Assembly (NCBI GenBank): GCA_946631075.1
Contig: CAMOZS010000038.1
Location: 1-11,886, forward strand
DNA length: 11,886 bases
Direction of reading: 5' to 3'
Source of the DNA: an uncultured Bacillota bacterium
Lineage (GTDB): Bacteria; Bacillota; Clostridia; Peptostreptococcales; Anaerovoracaceae
Under the pieces are notes generated by a model. It was not told the origin of the DNA and made no database searches. It was given only the letters and a program-made list of their open reading frames with translations. A program made the translations under genes and the position numbers. The first letter of the stretch is position 1; each line of letters starts with the position of its first letter. Below, one piece after another: positions 1-6,851 of this stretch.

Positions 1-1
1 G

Positions 2-2164
2 GAAGGGCATCATGCCCCAGTTCATGACATTGGACCGGTAGCGCTTGGTCGCGTATTCCTCGCAGATATTGGCCAGGCCTCCCAGGACACGCTGGCAGCT
101 GGCCGCCTGCTCTCTGGCCGAGCCGTCGCCCGGACGGACACAGTAGATCATAGAACCGATCTCGATATCCGCGGCGTCCACGCCGGGGCTCAGGCTGCAG
201 GCAGCCTCCAGGGCCGCTGCCAGATCCGCGGGAGCATCCGGTCCGGGATAGGCGCCGGCTCCGCCGCAAGCTCCGCCGGCCCCGCCGTCATCGGCTCCTC
301 CAGCCTTTGCAGCCAGTCTGGCCTGCTCCATTGCCCGGACCTCTTTGGAACGGCCGACATATTCCGGATCCCGCCGGGACAGGGTGAACTCCGCCAGGCC
401 CAGAGGGTTGGAACGATAGGATGAAGTCTCCCCGGAGGGGATCAGCTCATCTGTGGTCGTCACCGGATCCATGATGCGGGAGCAGACCTTCAGCAGGATG
501 TTTTCCGCCAGGGGTTCCTGCTCCGGCCAGTCCTTGATGTTGGGGCCGTAGATCAGCTCGGCCGCCGGATCGCTCTTGCCGAAACCTTGGTAGACCCGGG
601 ACTCGTAGACTTTGCTGTCGTAATCATAGGCCGGGGTCTTGTAGCCGTCAAATGCCTCCGCGAAATCGGTCGCCGCCGTCAGCAGTCCTCCGTTGGCCGC
701 GGTAGCCGCGATCGACCGGGCGTCCATCAGAGCAACCGCCGAAAGCTGTCCTGAACCAGGCTTGCTTCCTTCCCTGCTGGGGAAGTTCCTGGTAGTGTGG
801 CGGATGGAGAGGCCATTGTTGGCCGGCGTGTCTCCGGCTCCGAAGCAGGGTCCGCAGAAGGCCGTCTTGACGACCGCGCCTGCAGCCATCAGATCAGTGA
901 TCGCTCCTTTTTTGACCAGATCCAGGAAGACCGCCTGAGAAGAAGGATAGACCGACAGACTGAAAACATCGCTTCCGCAGCTTGCGCCCCGGAGCAGATG
1001 AGCCGCGTCCATGACATTGCAGTAGTTGCCGCCGGCGCAGCCAGCGATGATCCCCTGCTGGACCCGGAGCCTGCCGCCTTCGATCTTGTCCCGCAGGCTG
1101 AAGCTGATGTCCGGTCCCGAGGTGATCTCCCGGGCGTTTTCCTCTACCGAGTGGAGGATCTCCTCCAGGTTCTCGTTCAGCTCTTCGATCGTATAGGTAT
1201 TGGACGGATGGAAAGGCAGGGCGATCATCGGTTTGATCTGCGAAAGATCCACGTAGACACAGCCATCGTAATAAGCCACCTCAGCCGGCTCCAGCTTTTT
1301 GTAGTCAGCTCCTCTGCCGTGGAGGGTCAGGAAGGCCTTGGTATCCTCATCGGTCTTCCAGATGGAGGAAAGGCAGGTGGTCTCCGTGGTCATGACATCC
1401 ACCGCGTTACGGAAATCCGTATCCATGGACGCGATGCCCGGGCCGGTGAATTCCATGACCTTGTTCTTGACGTATCCGTTCTCATAGACCGCCCCGATGA
1501 TGGCCAGGGCGATGTCCTGGGGGCCGACCCCCGGCTGGGGCGCTCCCGTCAGGAAGATATTGATCACTCCCGGATAGGCGATATCCCAGGTGTCACCCAG
1601 CAGCTGCTTGACCAGCTCGCCGCCGCCTTCTCCGACGGCCATGGTTCCCAGGGCCCCGTAACGGGTGTGGCTGTCCGAGCCCAGGATCATCCTGCCGCAG
1701 CCGGCCATAGCCTCTCTCATGTACTGGTGGATGACCGCGATGTGAGGCGGCACGAAGATCCCGCCGTACTTTTTGGCCGCGGAAAGGCCGAAGACATGGT
1801 CGTCTTCATTGATGGTCCCGCCCACCGCGCACAGGGAATTGTGGCAGTTGGTCAGGACATAGGGGATCGGGAACCGGTCCATCCCCGACGCCCTTGCCGT
1901 CTGGATGATCCCGACAAAAGTAATATCGTGGGAAGCCATCGCGTCGAATCCGATCTGCAGATGGTCCATGCTCCCGGACCGGTTGTGGTCCGAAAGGATC
2001 GACCAGGCGATCGTTCCCTTGCGGGCCTCCTCTTTATTGAATTTCCCGATCATCCGCGCCCCGTAGCTGGCCGCGAACTTTTCCGCTGCTCCGGCGGCTT
2101 CCGCTTCAGGGACCAGCTCAGTCCCGTTCACCAGATAAACGCCTCCGTCATATAATTTCACCAT
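2..2164 (-). CDS. Aconitase-family hydratase (partial, C-terminus beyond window)
   Basis: This is a [4Fe-4S] hydro-lyase of the aconitase superfamily, likely converting citrate to isocitrate given the icd gene in the same cluster. 721 codons are in the window and the frame is still open at the left edge. The three cluster cysteines are visible as C376 (in GCAGG) and C437/C440 (in FCGPCFG), with spacing almost the same as bovine aconitase C358, C421 and C424. GSDSHT at 162-167 matches the active-site DSH motif, and R459/R464 in TRNFPSR match the substrate arginines of aconitase. The length and overall look recall the roughly 750-residue YbhJ-like 'putative hydratase' subfamily rather than canonical AcnA or AcnB. 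The ATG at 2164 is preceded by AGGAGG with 8 nt spacing. A glycine/alanine-rich stretch at residues 622-638 looks like a flexible linker between the catalytic core and the C-terminal swivel region. Exact substrate is inferred from context. Confidence 0.88.
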   Translation of the reverse strand, partial: MVKLYDGGVYLVNGTELVPEAEAAGAAEKFAASYGARMIGKFNKEEARKGTIAWSILSDHNRSGSMDHLQIGFDAMASHDITFVGIIQTARASGMDRFPIPYVLTNCHNSLCAVGGTINEDDHVFGLSAAKKYGGIFVPPHIAVIHQYMREAMAGCGRMILGSDSHTRYGALGTMAVGEGGGELVKQLLGDTWDIAYPGVINIFLTGAPQPGVGPQDIALAIIGAVYENGYVKNKVMEFTGPGIASMDTDFRNAVDVMTTETTCLSSIWKTDEDTKAFLTLHGRGADYKKLEPAEVAYYDGCVYVDLSQIKPMIALPFHPSNTYTIEELNENLEEILHSVEENAREITSGPDISFSLRDKIEGGRLRVQQGIIAGCAGGNYCNVMDAAHLLRGASCGSDVFSLSVYPSSQAVFLDLVKKGAITDLMAAGAVVKTAFCGPCFGAGDTPANNGLSIRHTTRNFPSREGSKPGSGQLSAVALMDARSIAATAANGGLLTAATDFAEAFDGYKTPAYDYDSKVYESRVYQGFGKSDPAAELIYGPNIKDWPEQEPLAENILLKVCSRIMDPVTTTDELIPSGETSSYRSNPLGLAEFTLSRRDPEYVGRSKEVRAMEQARLAAKAGGADDGGAGGACGGAGAYPGPDAPADLAAALEAACSLSPGVDAADIEIGSMIYCVRPGDGSAREQAASCQRVLGGLANICEEYATKRYRSNVMNWGMMPF

Positions 2165-2200
2165 GTTTGATTCCTCCTGACATTCCAATTTACTATATGC

Positions 2201-2617
2201 TCATCCTAAATGCTCCTCCACGATGGACATGACTTCCTCCATGCCGCCGGCGCAGGCCCAGTCCTGGGAAATATTGATCCTGACCAGATCGTAGATCCGC
2301 TGCCGGTAGTAATCCAGCATAGCTTCCCGGTCCATGCCCCGGTCCGCAAGCTCCCGGATGTCCCGGGGAGCGTATTCCAAAGTGATCCCGCACCGCTTAC
2401 GGCAGGAATCCGAGATCACCCCGAAGGATCCCGCGTCCGTCTCCTCAAGGGGCCCCGCGTCGGCCGCCCCTGTCTCCTGAGCGGCTGCCGCCTCCGTCTC
2501 CCGGAAGACCCCGGCTCCCGCCGGCAGGTCCATCTCCGGCAGATCCGGAAAATCCATGACATCCACATTCAGTTTATTGCCCAGCTTCAGGGCCGGGACC
2601 AGTCTGATCACCTTCAT
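2201..2617 (-). CDS. Hypothetical protein, 138 aa, in the TCA cluster
   Basis: I do not recognise this family. The protein has a hydrophobic, strand-like N-terminus (residues 1-25), an acidic Ala/Glu/Thr/Gly-rich linker (about 33-64) and a mainly helical C-terminal half with C72, C76 and C122. There is no signal peptide or membrane segment, so it is probably cytoplasmic. It is likely a real gene: its ATG lies one base after the gntR stop codon, a GGAGG sits 10 nt upstream inside the end of gntR, and the aconitase gene follows after 36 bp. This points to translational coupling with gntR. An accessory or regulatory role for the citrate-isocitrate enzymes is possible from context only. The opposite strand is also open here but has no comparable start signals. 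Confidence 0.7.
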   Translation of the reverse strand: MKVIRLVPALKLGNKLNVDVMDFPDLPEMDLPAGAGVFRETEAAAAQETGAADAGPLEETDAGSFGVISDSCRKRCGITLEYAPRDIRELADRGMDREAMLDYYRQRIYDLVRINISQDWACAGGMEEVMSIVEEHLG

Positions 2618-2618
2618 T

Positions 2619-3281
2619 TTATTCGCACCTCCGTTCCTTGGCCCGGTTGATATGCCGTTCCATCGCCTCTGCTCCAGCCTTTACATCCCGGTCCGTGAAG
2701 GCCTTGAAGATGGCCCGGTGTTCCTCGAGGACCGTGGTCAGGTAGTTGGGTCCGTAGATCGAATTCAGCCCCTGATACTTGAGAAAAGTCTGGTAGGACA
2801 TGAGGGTCTTGCGGAGCATCCGGTTGTGGGAAGCCTCGTAGATCACCTGGTGGAAACCGGCGTTGATGACCAGCATCTTGTCCAGATCCCCCCGCATGGT
2901 GTAAAACTCCATGAACTCGAAGGTCTCCTCCAGCCGGTCCATCTCATCGTCGGTGATCCGCTCGATCGCCCACTTGACCGCCTGGATCTCATAGGCCTTG
3001 CGCAGGTCGAACAGATCCTCGTAATCCTGTTCCGAAAAACCGATCACGAAGCAGCCCCGGTTGAGGATGTTCTCCACCAGCCCGTCTGTCTCCAGCTGGC
3101 GCAGGGCCTCCCGGATGGGGGTGCGGCTGACCCCGTACTCCTTGCAGAGATTCTGCTCCGTCAGCTTCTGGCCCGGCCGGTATTTGCCCGTCAGTATGTC
3201 CTGCTGCAGTTTGCTCAGCAGACTTGTGGACATAGGCGCGTTGCTCAGTTCATTTTCACCGCCAAATTGATACCTTACCAT
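2619..3281 (-). CDS. GntR-family (FCD subfamily) transcriptional regulator
   Basis: A 220-residue DNA-binding regulator. The N-terminal winged helix-turn-helix (about residues 17-80) carries the usual GntR pattern: a hydrophobic helix, then GKYRPGQKLTEQNL, then the recognition region VSRTPIREALRQLETDGLV. The C-terminal all-helical FCD ligand-binding domain (about 85-218) has the expected metal or ligand site as N140, H144, H188 and H210; the first position is Asn where many FCD proteins have Asp. The length is typical. The ATG at 3281 follows GGGAGG with 6 nt spacing; M17 is a less likely alternative start. It lies 15 bp after icd and 1 bp before the 138-residue gene, so it is an operon member that probably controls its own operon through the palindrome at the icd promoter. 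The effector is unknown; a tri- or dicarboxylate such as citrate would fit family and context. Confidence 0.93.
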   Translation of the reverse strand: MVRYQFGGENELSNAPMSTSLLSKLQQDILTGKYRPGQKLTEQNLCKEYGVSRTPIREALRQLETDGLVENILNRGCFVIGFSEQDYEDLFDLRKAYEIQAVKWAIERITDDEMDRLEETFEFMEFYTMRGDLDKMLVINAGFHQVIYEASHNRMLRKTLMSYQTFLKYQGLNSIYGPNYLTTVLEEHRAIFKAFTDRDVKAGAEAMERHINRAKERRCE

Positions 3282-3296
3282 ATGGATCCTCCCGGC

Positions 3297-4424
3297 CTAC
3301 AGCTGATCGATAACGAACTCAGTGAAATCCGCCGCCGTATTGCCGGTCCCGTCGCCCGGCATATCCAGAGCGTCCGCCGCAGCGTCCAGAGCCTGCTCCA
3401 GCTTTTGGGCCTTGTCCCCCATAGCCGCGTGGCGGAGCATCATGACCGCCGCCCTGCAAAGGCTGGCCGGATTGGCGTAGTCCGCGATCCCGTCGGCGAC
3501 CATGCGGGGAGCGGAACCGTGGATGGCCTCGAACATGGCGTAGCGGCCGCCGATATTGGCGCTGCCGGCCGTCCCTACCCCGCCCTGGATCTGGGCCGCT
3601 TCATCGGTGATGATGTCGCCGTAGAGATTGGGCAGGATCACCACGTTGAAGTTCTTGTTGAAGAGGGGGTTGATCAGGTTAGCCGCCATGATGTCCACGT
3701 ACCAGTCGTCCACCTTGATCTCAGGGTAGTCCTTGGCCACATCCATGCAAAGGCTGAGGAATTTGCCGTCGGTCTTTTTCATGATATTGGCCTTGGTGAC
3801 GATGGACACGTTCTTGTTGCCGTTGTTTTTCGCGTATTCAAAGGCTGCCCGGGCCAGGCGGGTGGTCCCGATGGTCGTGGTGACCTTGAAGTCGATGCTG
3901 ATGTCATCATTGATCTCCACGCCCCGGCTTCCCAGCGCGTACTCGCCCTCGGTATTCTCTCTGTAGAAGATCCAGTCGATCCCCTGCTCGGGAATGGACA
4001 CCGGACGGACATTGGCGAACAGATCCAGCTCCCGCCGCAGGGTCACATTGGCGCTCTCCAGATTGGGCCGCCCGTCCCCCTTGCCCGGCGTGGTGGTCGG
4101 GCCCTTGAGCAGGAGGTCGCACTCCTTGATGGCCGCCAGGACATCCGCCGGCACGGTCTCCATCTTAGCGATCCGATTCTCAATGGTCAGCCCTTCGATG
4201 GGACGCAGCTCGATCCTGCCCCCTGCAATCTCCTCCGCCAGCAGTTTCTCCAGGATCCTGCGGGCTGAATCCATGATGATGGGACCGATCCCGTCACCGT
4301 CGATGGTGCCGATGATGATCTTCTCTTTGGCGGCGAAATCCGGAGCCGCCTGGGCTTCTTTCATCGCCTCCACCCGGGCCAGCTGATCCCGGACGATCTG
4401 CTCGAAATGATCCTGATATGTCAT
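3297..4424 (-). CDS. icd: Isocitrate dehydrogenase (isocitrate/isopropylmalate dehydrogenase family)
   Basis: A 375-residue cytoplasmic enzyme that oxidatively decarboxylates isocitrate to 2-oxoglutarate. The substrate signature SANVTLRRELD gives S124, N126 and R130, matching E. coli Icd S113, N115 and R119; isopropylmalate dehydrogenases differ here, so isocitrate is favoured. Catalytic Y162 (RENTEGEYA), K211 (TKANIMKK) and metal ligands D244, D270 and D274 (NLYGDIITD) are all present. The adenine-binding loop is HGSAPRMVADG with R307-M308, which is neither the Lys-Tyr of NADP-specific nor the Asp-Ile of NAD-specific E. coli-type enzymes, so the cofactor is uncertain. An in-frame GTG lies at 4442, but the ribosome binding site AAAGGAGA is inside that extension and 7-8 nt before the ATG at 4424, so ATG is chosen. 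It is the first gene of the cluster with gntR, the 138-residue gene and the aconitase, and probably serves 2-oxoglutarate/glutamate supply. Confidence 0.94.
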   Translation of the reverse strand: MTYQDHFEQIVRDQLARVEAMKEAQAAPDFAAKEKIIIGTIDGDGIGPIIMDSARRILEKLLAEEIAGGRIELRPIEGLTIENRIAKMETVPADVLAAIKECDLLLKGPTTTPGKGDGRPNLESANVTLRRELDLFANVRPVSIPEQGIDWIFYRENTEGEYALGSRGVEINDDISIDFKVTTTIGTTRLARAAFEYAKNNGNKNVSIVTKANIMKKTDGKFLSLCMDVAKDYPEIKVDDWYVDIMAANLINPLFNKNFNVVILPNLYGDIITDEAAQIQGGVGTAGSANIGGRYAMFEAIHGSAPRMVADGIADYANPASLCRAAVMMLRHAAMGDKAQKLEQALDAAADALDMPGDGTGNTAADFTEFVIDQL

Positions 4425-4472
4425 ATGTGATTCTCCTTTCACGAGATATTGATCCCTGGTTTTTTGTATTTC

Positions 4473-4488
4473 TGTATACGATTATACA
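4473..4488. promoter_or_regulatory. Candidate operator palindrome at the icd promoter
   Basis: A perfect inverted repeat TGTATA-N4-TATACA overlaps the -10 box of the icd promoter. Binding here would block RNA polymerase. FCD-type GntR regulators often recognise TGTATACA-like palindromes, and such a regulator is the second gene of this operon, so it is the natural candidate for autoregulation. A further TTGTAT half-site lies at 4464-4469. The repeat is seen directly; the assignment to GntR is inference. Confidence 0.6.
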
Positions 4489-4509
4489 ATGTGCAATTCC
4501 CCCGGTCAA
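4481..4509 (-). promoter_or_regulatory. Sigma-A promoter of the icd cluster
   Basis: On the minus strand TTGACC (4509-4504) is followed after exactly 17 bp by TATAAT (4486-4481), an almost perfect vegetative promoter. Transcription would start near 4474, giving a leader of about 50 nt before the icd ATG with its AAAGGAGA site. It lies directly downstream of the terminator of the preceding gene, so the icd cluster is a separate transcription unit. Confidence 0.85.
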
Positions 4510-4526
4510 TAAAGGGATTTTGGAAC

Positions 4527-4560
4527 AAAAAAACTGCAGCCTTTGCATCAAAGGCTGCAG
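4527..4560 (-). terminator. Intrinsic terminator after the permease-GGDEF gene
   Basis: An 11-bp perfect stem (CTGCAGCCTTT and its complement, 5-nt loop) at 4534-4560 is followed, reading the minus strand, by seven T residues at 4533-4527. It lies 20 bp past the stop codon of the permease-GGDEF gene and insulates the icd cluster from upstream transcription. The run of T is only on the minus-strand side, so it acts in that direction. Confidence 0.92.
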
Positions 4561-4579
4561 CATGGTATTCCTTCTTTCT

Positions 4580-6811
4580 TCAGTCCCGGGTCCTGGCGCC
4601 AAGTTCCTTGAGGGCTGCCTTTTCCTGGTACATGAGGGCGTCCGCCCGCTGGAAGACCTGGGAAAAATCTTTGTCCTCCCCGGGTATGTAATCAGCAAGG
4701 CCTCCCGCTACGACCACCTGACCGAGGCCGATGTTTTCGGCGGACCGTTCATGCAGCTGCCGCATGATATCGTTCCTTTTATCGTAATCGCTGCCCGTCA
4801 GGATCACGGTGAATTCGTCTCCTCCGGTACGGAAGACCGGACTGTACTGGAAGAGTTCGCAGATCATTCTGCTGGCCGCGCAGATGTATTCGTCGCCGGC
4901 TTTATGACCCAGTGTGTCATTGACATGCTTAAGACCGTTGACATCGCAGGCAGCTACCGCGAAGCGGAAATTGTCATCAGCCTGGATGCTCCCGTTGAGT
5001 TTCCTCTCCAGCCCTTCAAGGGCCCGTTTACTCTTGACCCCTGTCATCGGATCCGTATTAGCTATGATCCTGGCCTGGGCCAGCTCTGCTTCGCTCTCCT
5101 CCATCCTCCGGTGGATCAGGGCATAATTGCTCAGCAACATGGCCAGGGCAATGGCAAAGGCCAGGGTCACGACCACCATGCTGGTCCGGTTTGCCGTGTG
5201 CAGCAGATCCATCTGCTCATCGGCGTAATCCTCATCCGCTCCCTCCGGGATCTCCTGCATGATCTCATTGTTCCAGTAGTCATGCACATTCCTGACGGCG
5301 TCGTCGGCCGCGGTCATGGTCACCGAACTCATCCAGGCCAGAGAGGTGAAAGCGATCAGGGCAAGCAGGGCGATCCAGACGATGACGGACCTGCCGAAGT
5401 GCCTGGCCGCATCACGGCGCAGGACATTCCTGAAGAAGAGAAATCCCAGGATGGCCCAGACCGCGAAGAGCAGGTAGGATTCCGACTCCATGGTCTGTTC
5501 GAAAAGCAGGTTGGGAAGCAGCAGATACAAAAGGAAGAGGATCATCAGGATCGTGCCGGCCAGGCCCGTTCTGACCTCTCTGCTGTCTCCTTCTCTTCGG
5601 GCGATGCGGATCGTTGAAACAGAAACGACTCCGTAGATGATCGTCGCGCCCATGGTCGTAACATCTACGATCCAGCCCACCGCGGTCCTTCCCAGGAAGG
5701 GAATGATCAGGGACAGGGCGGCGATCAGGAAGATGGCCGCGGACGGCGTACCCTTACTGCTGATCCGGGCCAGCCGGCCGGGGATCACACCGTCTCTTGC
5801 CATAGCATAGAGCAGCCTGCTGAGCGCCAGTATATTTCCGATCAGGCTGGAAAAGATCAGGGCCAGCAGAGCCAGCAGGAGCAGAAGGACTCCTCCATTG
5901 CCCAGATAATGCCGGGCGGCGTAGAAGGGCGGCAGTCCCTCGATCCCATCAAGATTGTCCAGGTCGCTGATGTAGTCCAGCCAGCTGCTGTACTGGGGTG
6001 GATAGGCAGTGACCGACAGAAGGATCACGAAGGCATACAGGACCAGGGCGGAAACGACCGCGCAGACCAGGATACGAAAAACCTTCGTTCTGGAAAAAGT
6101 ATATTCCTCAGCTGCGTGAGAGATGTTCTCGAAGCCGATGAAGGCCCAGGGCGAGATACAGGCGATCCGGATCACCTGGGCCAGCTGGCTCTTGTCCGGG
6201 ATCATGCCCGGCTGCATGGAATATCCGGCAGTATGAAAGCGGAAGATGGCCGCAAGGAAACAGATGGTGATCGCCGCGGACAGCAGGAGCACCATCACGA
6301 TCAAAAGCCGGGCCGACAGCCTGCGGAAATTGGCGCAGACCAGTCCGATCAGGACAATAAAAGCGGCGGTCAGCAGGATCTCTCCCAGATACACGTGATA
6401 ACCGAAGACCGTGTACATGGATCCGAACTGGAACAGATCCCCGAGAAAAAACCGCGCGAAAAGAGGCAGCGATGTGGCATTGGCCCAGAACATAGCTGCG
6501 TAGGTCAGGGTCAGGAACCATGCGGTCAGGAATCCATGGTCCCAGCCAAAGGCTTCCCTGGCAAAGGCATAGGCACCGCCCGCGTCGGGGAAACGATTGA
6601 TCATGTAATGGTAATTCCGGCTGATGACGATCATGATGATCGCGCCGATCACCATCCCCAGCAGACTGCCGGCAGGCCCGGCCTGCAGCAGGTAGGAATT
6701 GCTGGTCACGACCAGCGACCCCCAGCCGATGCTCGTGCCAAGGGCCAACGCCCATGCGCCCAGCGGTGACAGATATGGTGTTAAGCTTTTTGGTTCATGT
6801 TTACTTATCAT
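4580..6811 (-). CDS. APC-family amino acid permease fused to a C-terminal GGDEF domain
   Basis: A 743-residue membrane protein. Residues 1 to about 430 form an APC-superfamily permease with the TM1 motif GTSIGWGS and the usual run of about 12 hydrophobic helices. Two further hydrophobic helices (about 480-499 and 546-563) enclose an acidic loop of roughly 45 residues, probably outside the cell. A short charged helix (about 567-584) then leads into a GGDEF domain (about 585-735). Cyclase residues are intact: D623, N625, K628, N631, D632 and the GGDEF signature at 663-667. The RxxD inhibitory I-site expected just before the signature is absent. The likely role is an amino acid or amine transporter or transceptor coupled to cyclic-di-GMP synthesis; the substrate is unknown. 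Start: an ATG at 6811 and an adjacent GTG at 6814 both lack a Shine-Dalgarno, and the upstream frame is closed by the pyk stop. It lies about 30 bp after pyk and ends at a strong terminator. Confidence 0.92.
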   Translation of the reverse strand: MISKHEPKSLTPYLSPLGAWALALGTSIGWGSLVVTSNSYLLQAGPAGSLLGMVIGAIIMIVISRNYHYMINRFPDAGGAYAFAREAFGWDHGFLTAWFLTLTYAAMFWANATSLPLFARFFLGDLFQFGSMYTVFGYHVYLGEILLTAAFIVLIGLVCANFRRLSARLLIVMVLLLSAAITICFLAAIFRFHTAGYSMQPGMIPDKSQLAQVIRIACISPWAFIGFENISHAAEEYTFSRTKVFRILVCAVVSALVLYAFVILLSVTAYPPQYSSWLDYISDLDNLDGIEGLPPFYAARHYLGNGGVLLLLLALLALIFSSLIGNILALSRLLYAMARDGVIPGRLARISSKGTPSAAIFLIAALSLIIPFLGRTAVGWIVDVTTMGATIIYGVVSVSTIRIARREGDSREVRTGLAGTILMILFLLYLLLPNLLFEQTMESESYLLFAVWAILGFLFFRNVLRRDAARHFGRSVIVWIALLALIAFTSLAWMSSVTMTAADDAVRNVHDYWNNEIMQEIPEGADEDYADEQMDLLHTANRTSMVVVTLAFAIALAMLLSNYALIHRRMEESEAELAQARIIANTDPMTGVKSKRALEGLERKLNGSIQADDNFRFAVAACDVNGLKHVNDTLGHKAGDEYICAASRMICELFQYSPVFRTGGDEFTVILTGSDYDKRNDIMRQLHERSAENIGLGQVVVAGGLADYIPGEDKDFSQVFQRADALMYQEKAALKELGARTRD

Positions 6812-6820
6812 CACATCGGT

Positions 6821-6829
6821 ATTATACCA
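6821..6829 (-). promoter_or_regulatory. Extended -10 promoter of the permease-GGDEF gene
   Basis: The minus strand reads TGGTATAAT, an extended -10 element (TGn plus a perfect TATAAT). No good -35 is present (TATAAA at the 17-bp position). The predicted start point, about 7 nt downstream, falls on or next to the GTG/ATG at 6814/6811, which suggests a leaderless transcript and fits the missing ribosome binding site. The site lies in the short gap after pyk. Confidence 0.6.
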
Positions 6830-6851
6830 TATCTTTATACCTTTTTATACC
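6822..6851 (-). repeat. Three GGTATAA repeats between pyk and the permease gene
   Basis: TTATACC (GGTATAA on the minus strand) occurs at 6822-6828, 6835-6841 and 6845-6851. The last copy contains the pyk stop codon and the first carries the permease -10 box, where it forms an 11-bp palindrome with a one-base centre (6818-6828). They may be regulator half-sites or a chance effect of AT-rich promoter sequence. Confidence 0.4.

Noticed and set aside
797..2155. 452-codon open frame on the plus strand
   Set aside because: It is the antisense of the aconitase gene, which has all cluster ligands and a good ribosome binding site; the plus-strand product resembles nothing.
2556..4268. 570-codon open frame on the plus strand
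   Set aside because: It lies wholly opposite gntR and icd, has no recognisable domains and has low-complexity, His/Asp/Gly-rich composition typical of the antisense of GC-rich genes.
4418..5617. 399-codon plus-strand frame
   Set aside because: It spans the terminator and the antisense of the GGDEF part of the fusion; no domain and no ribosome binding site.
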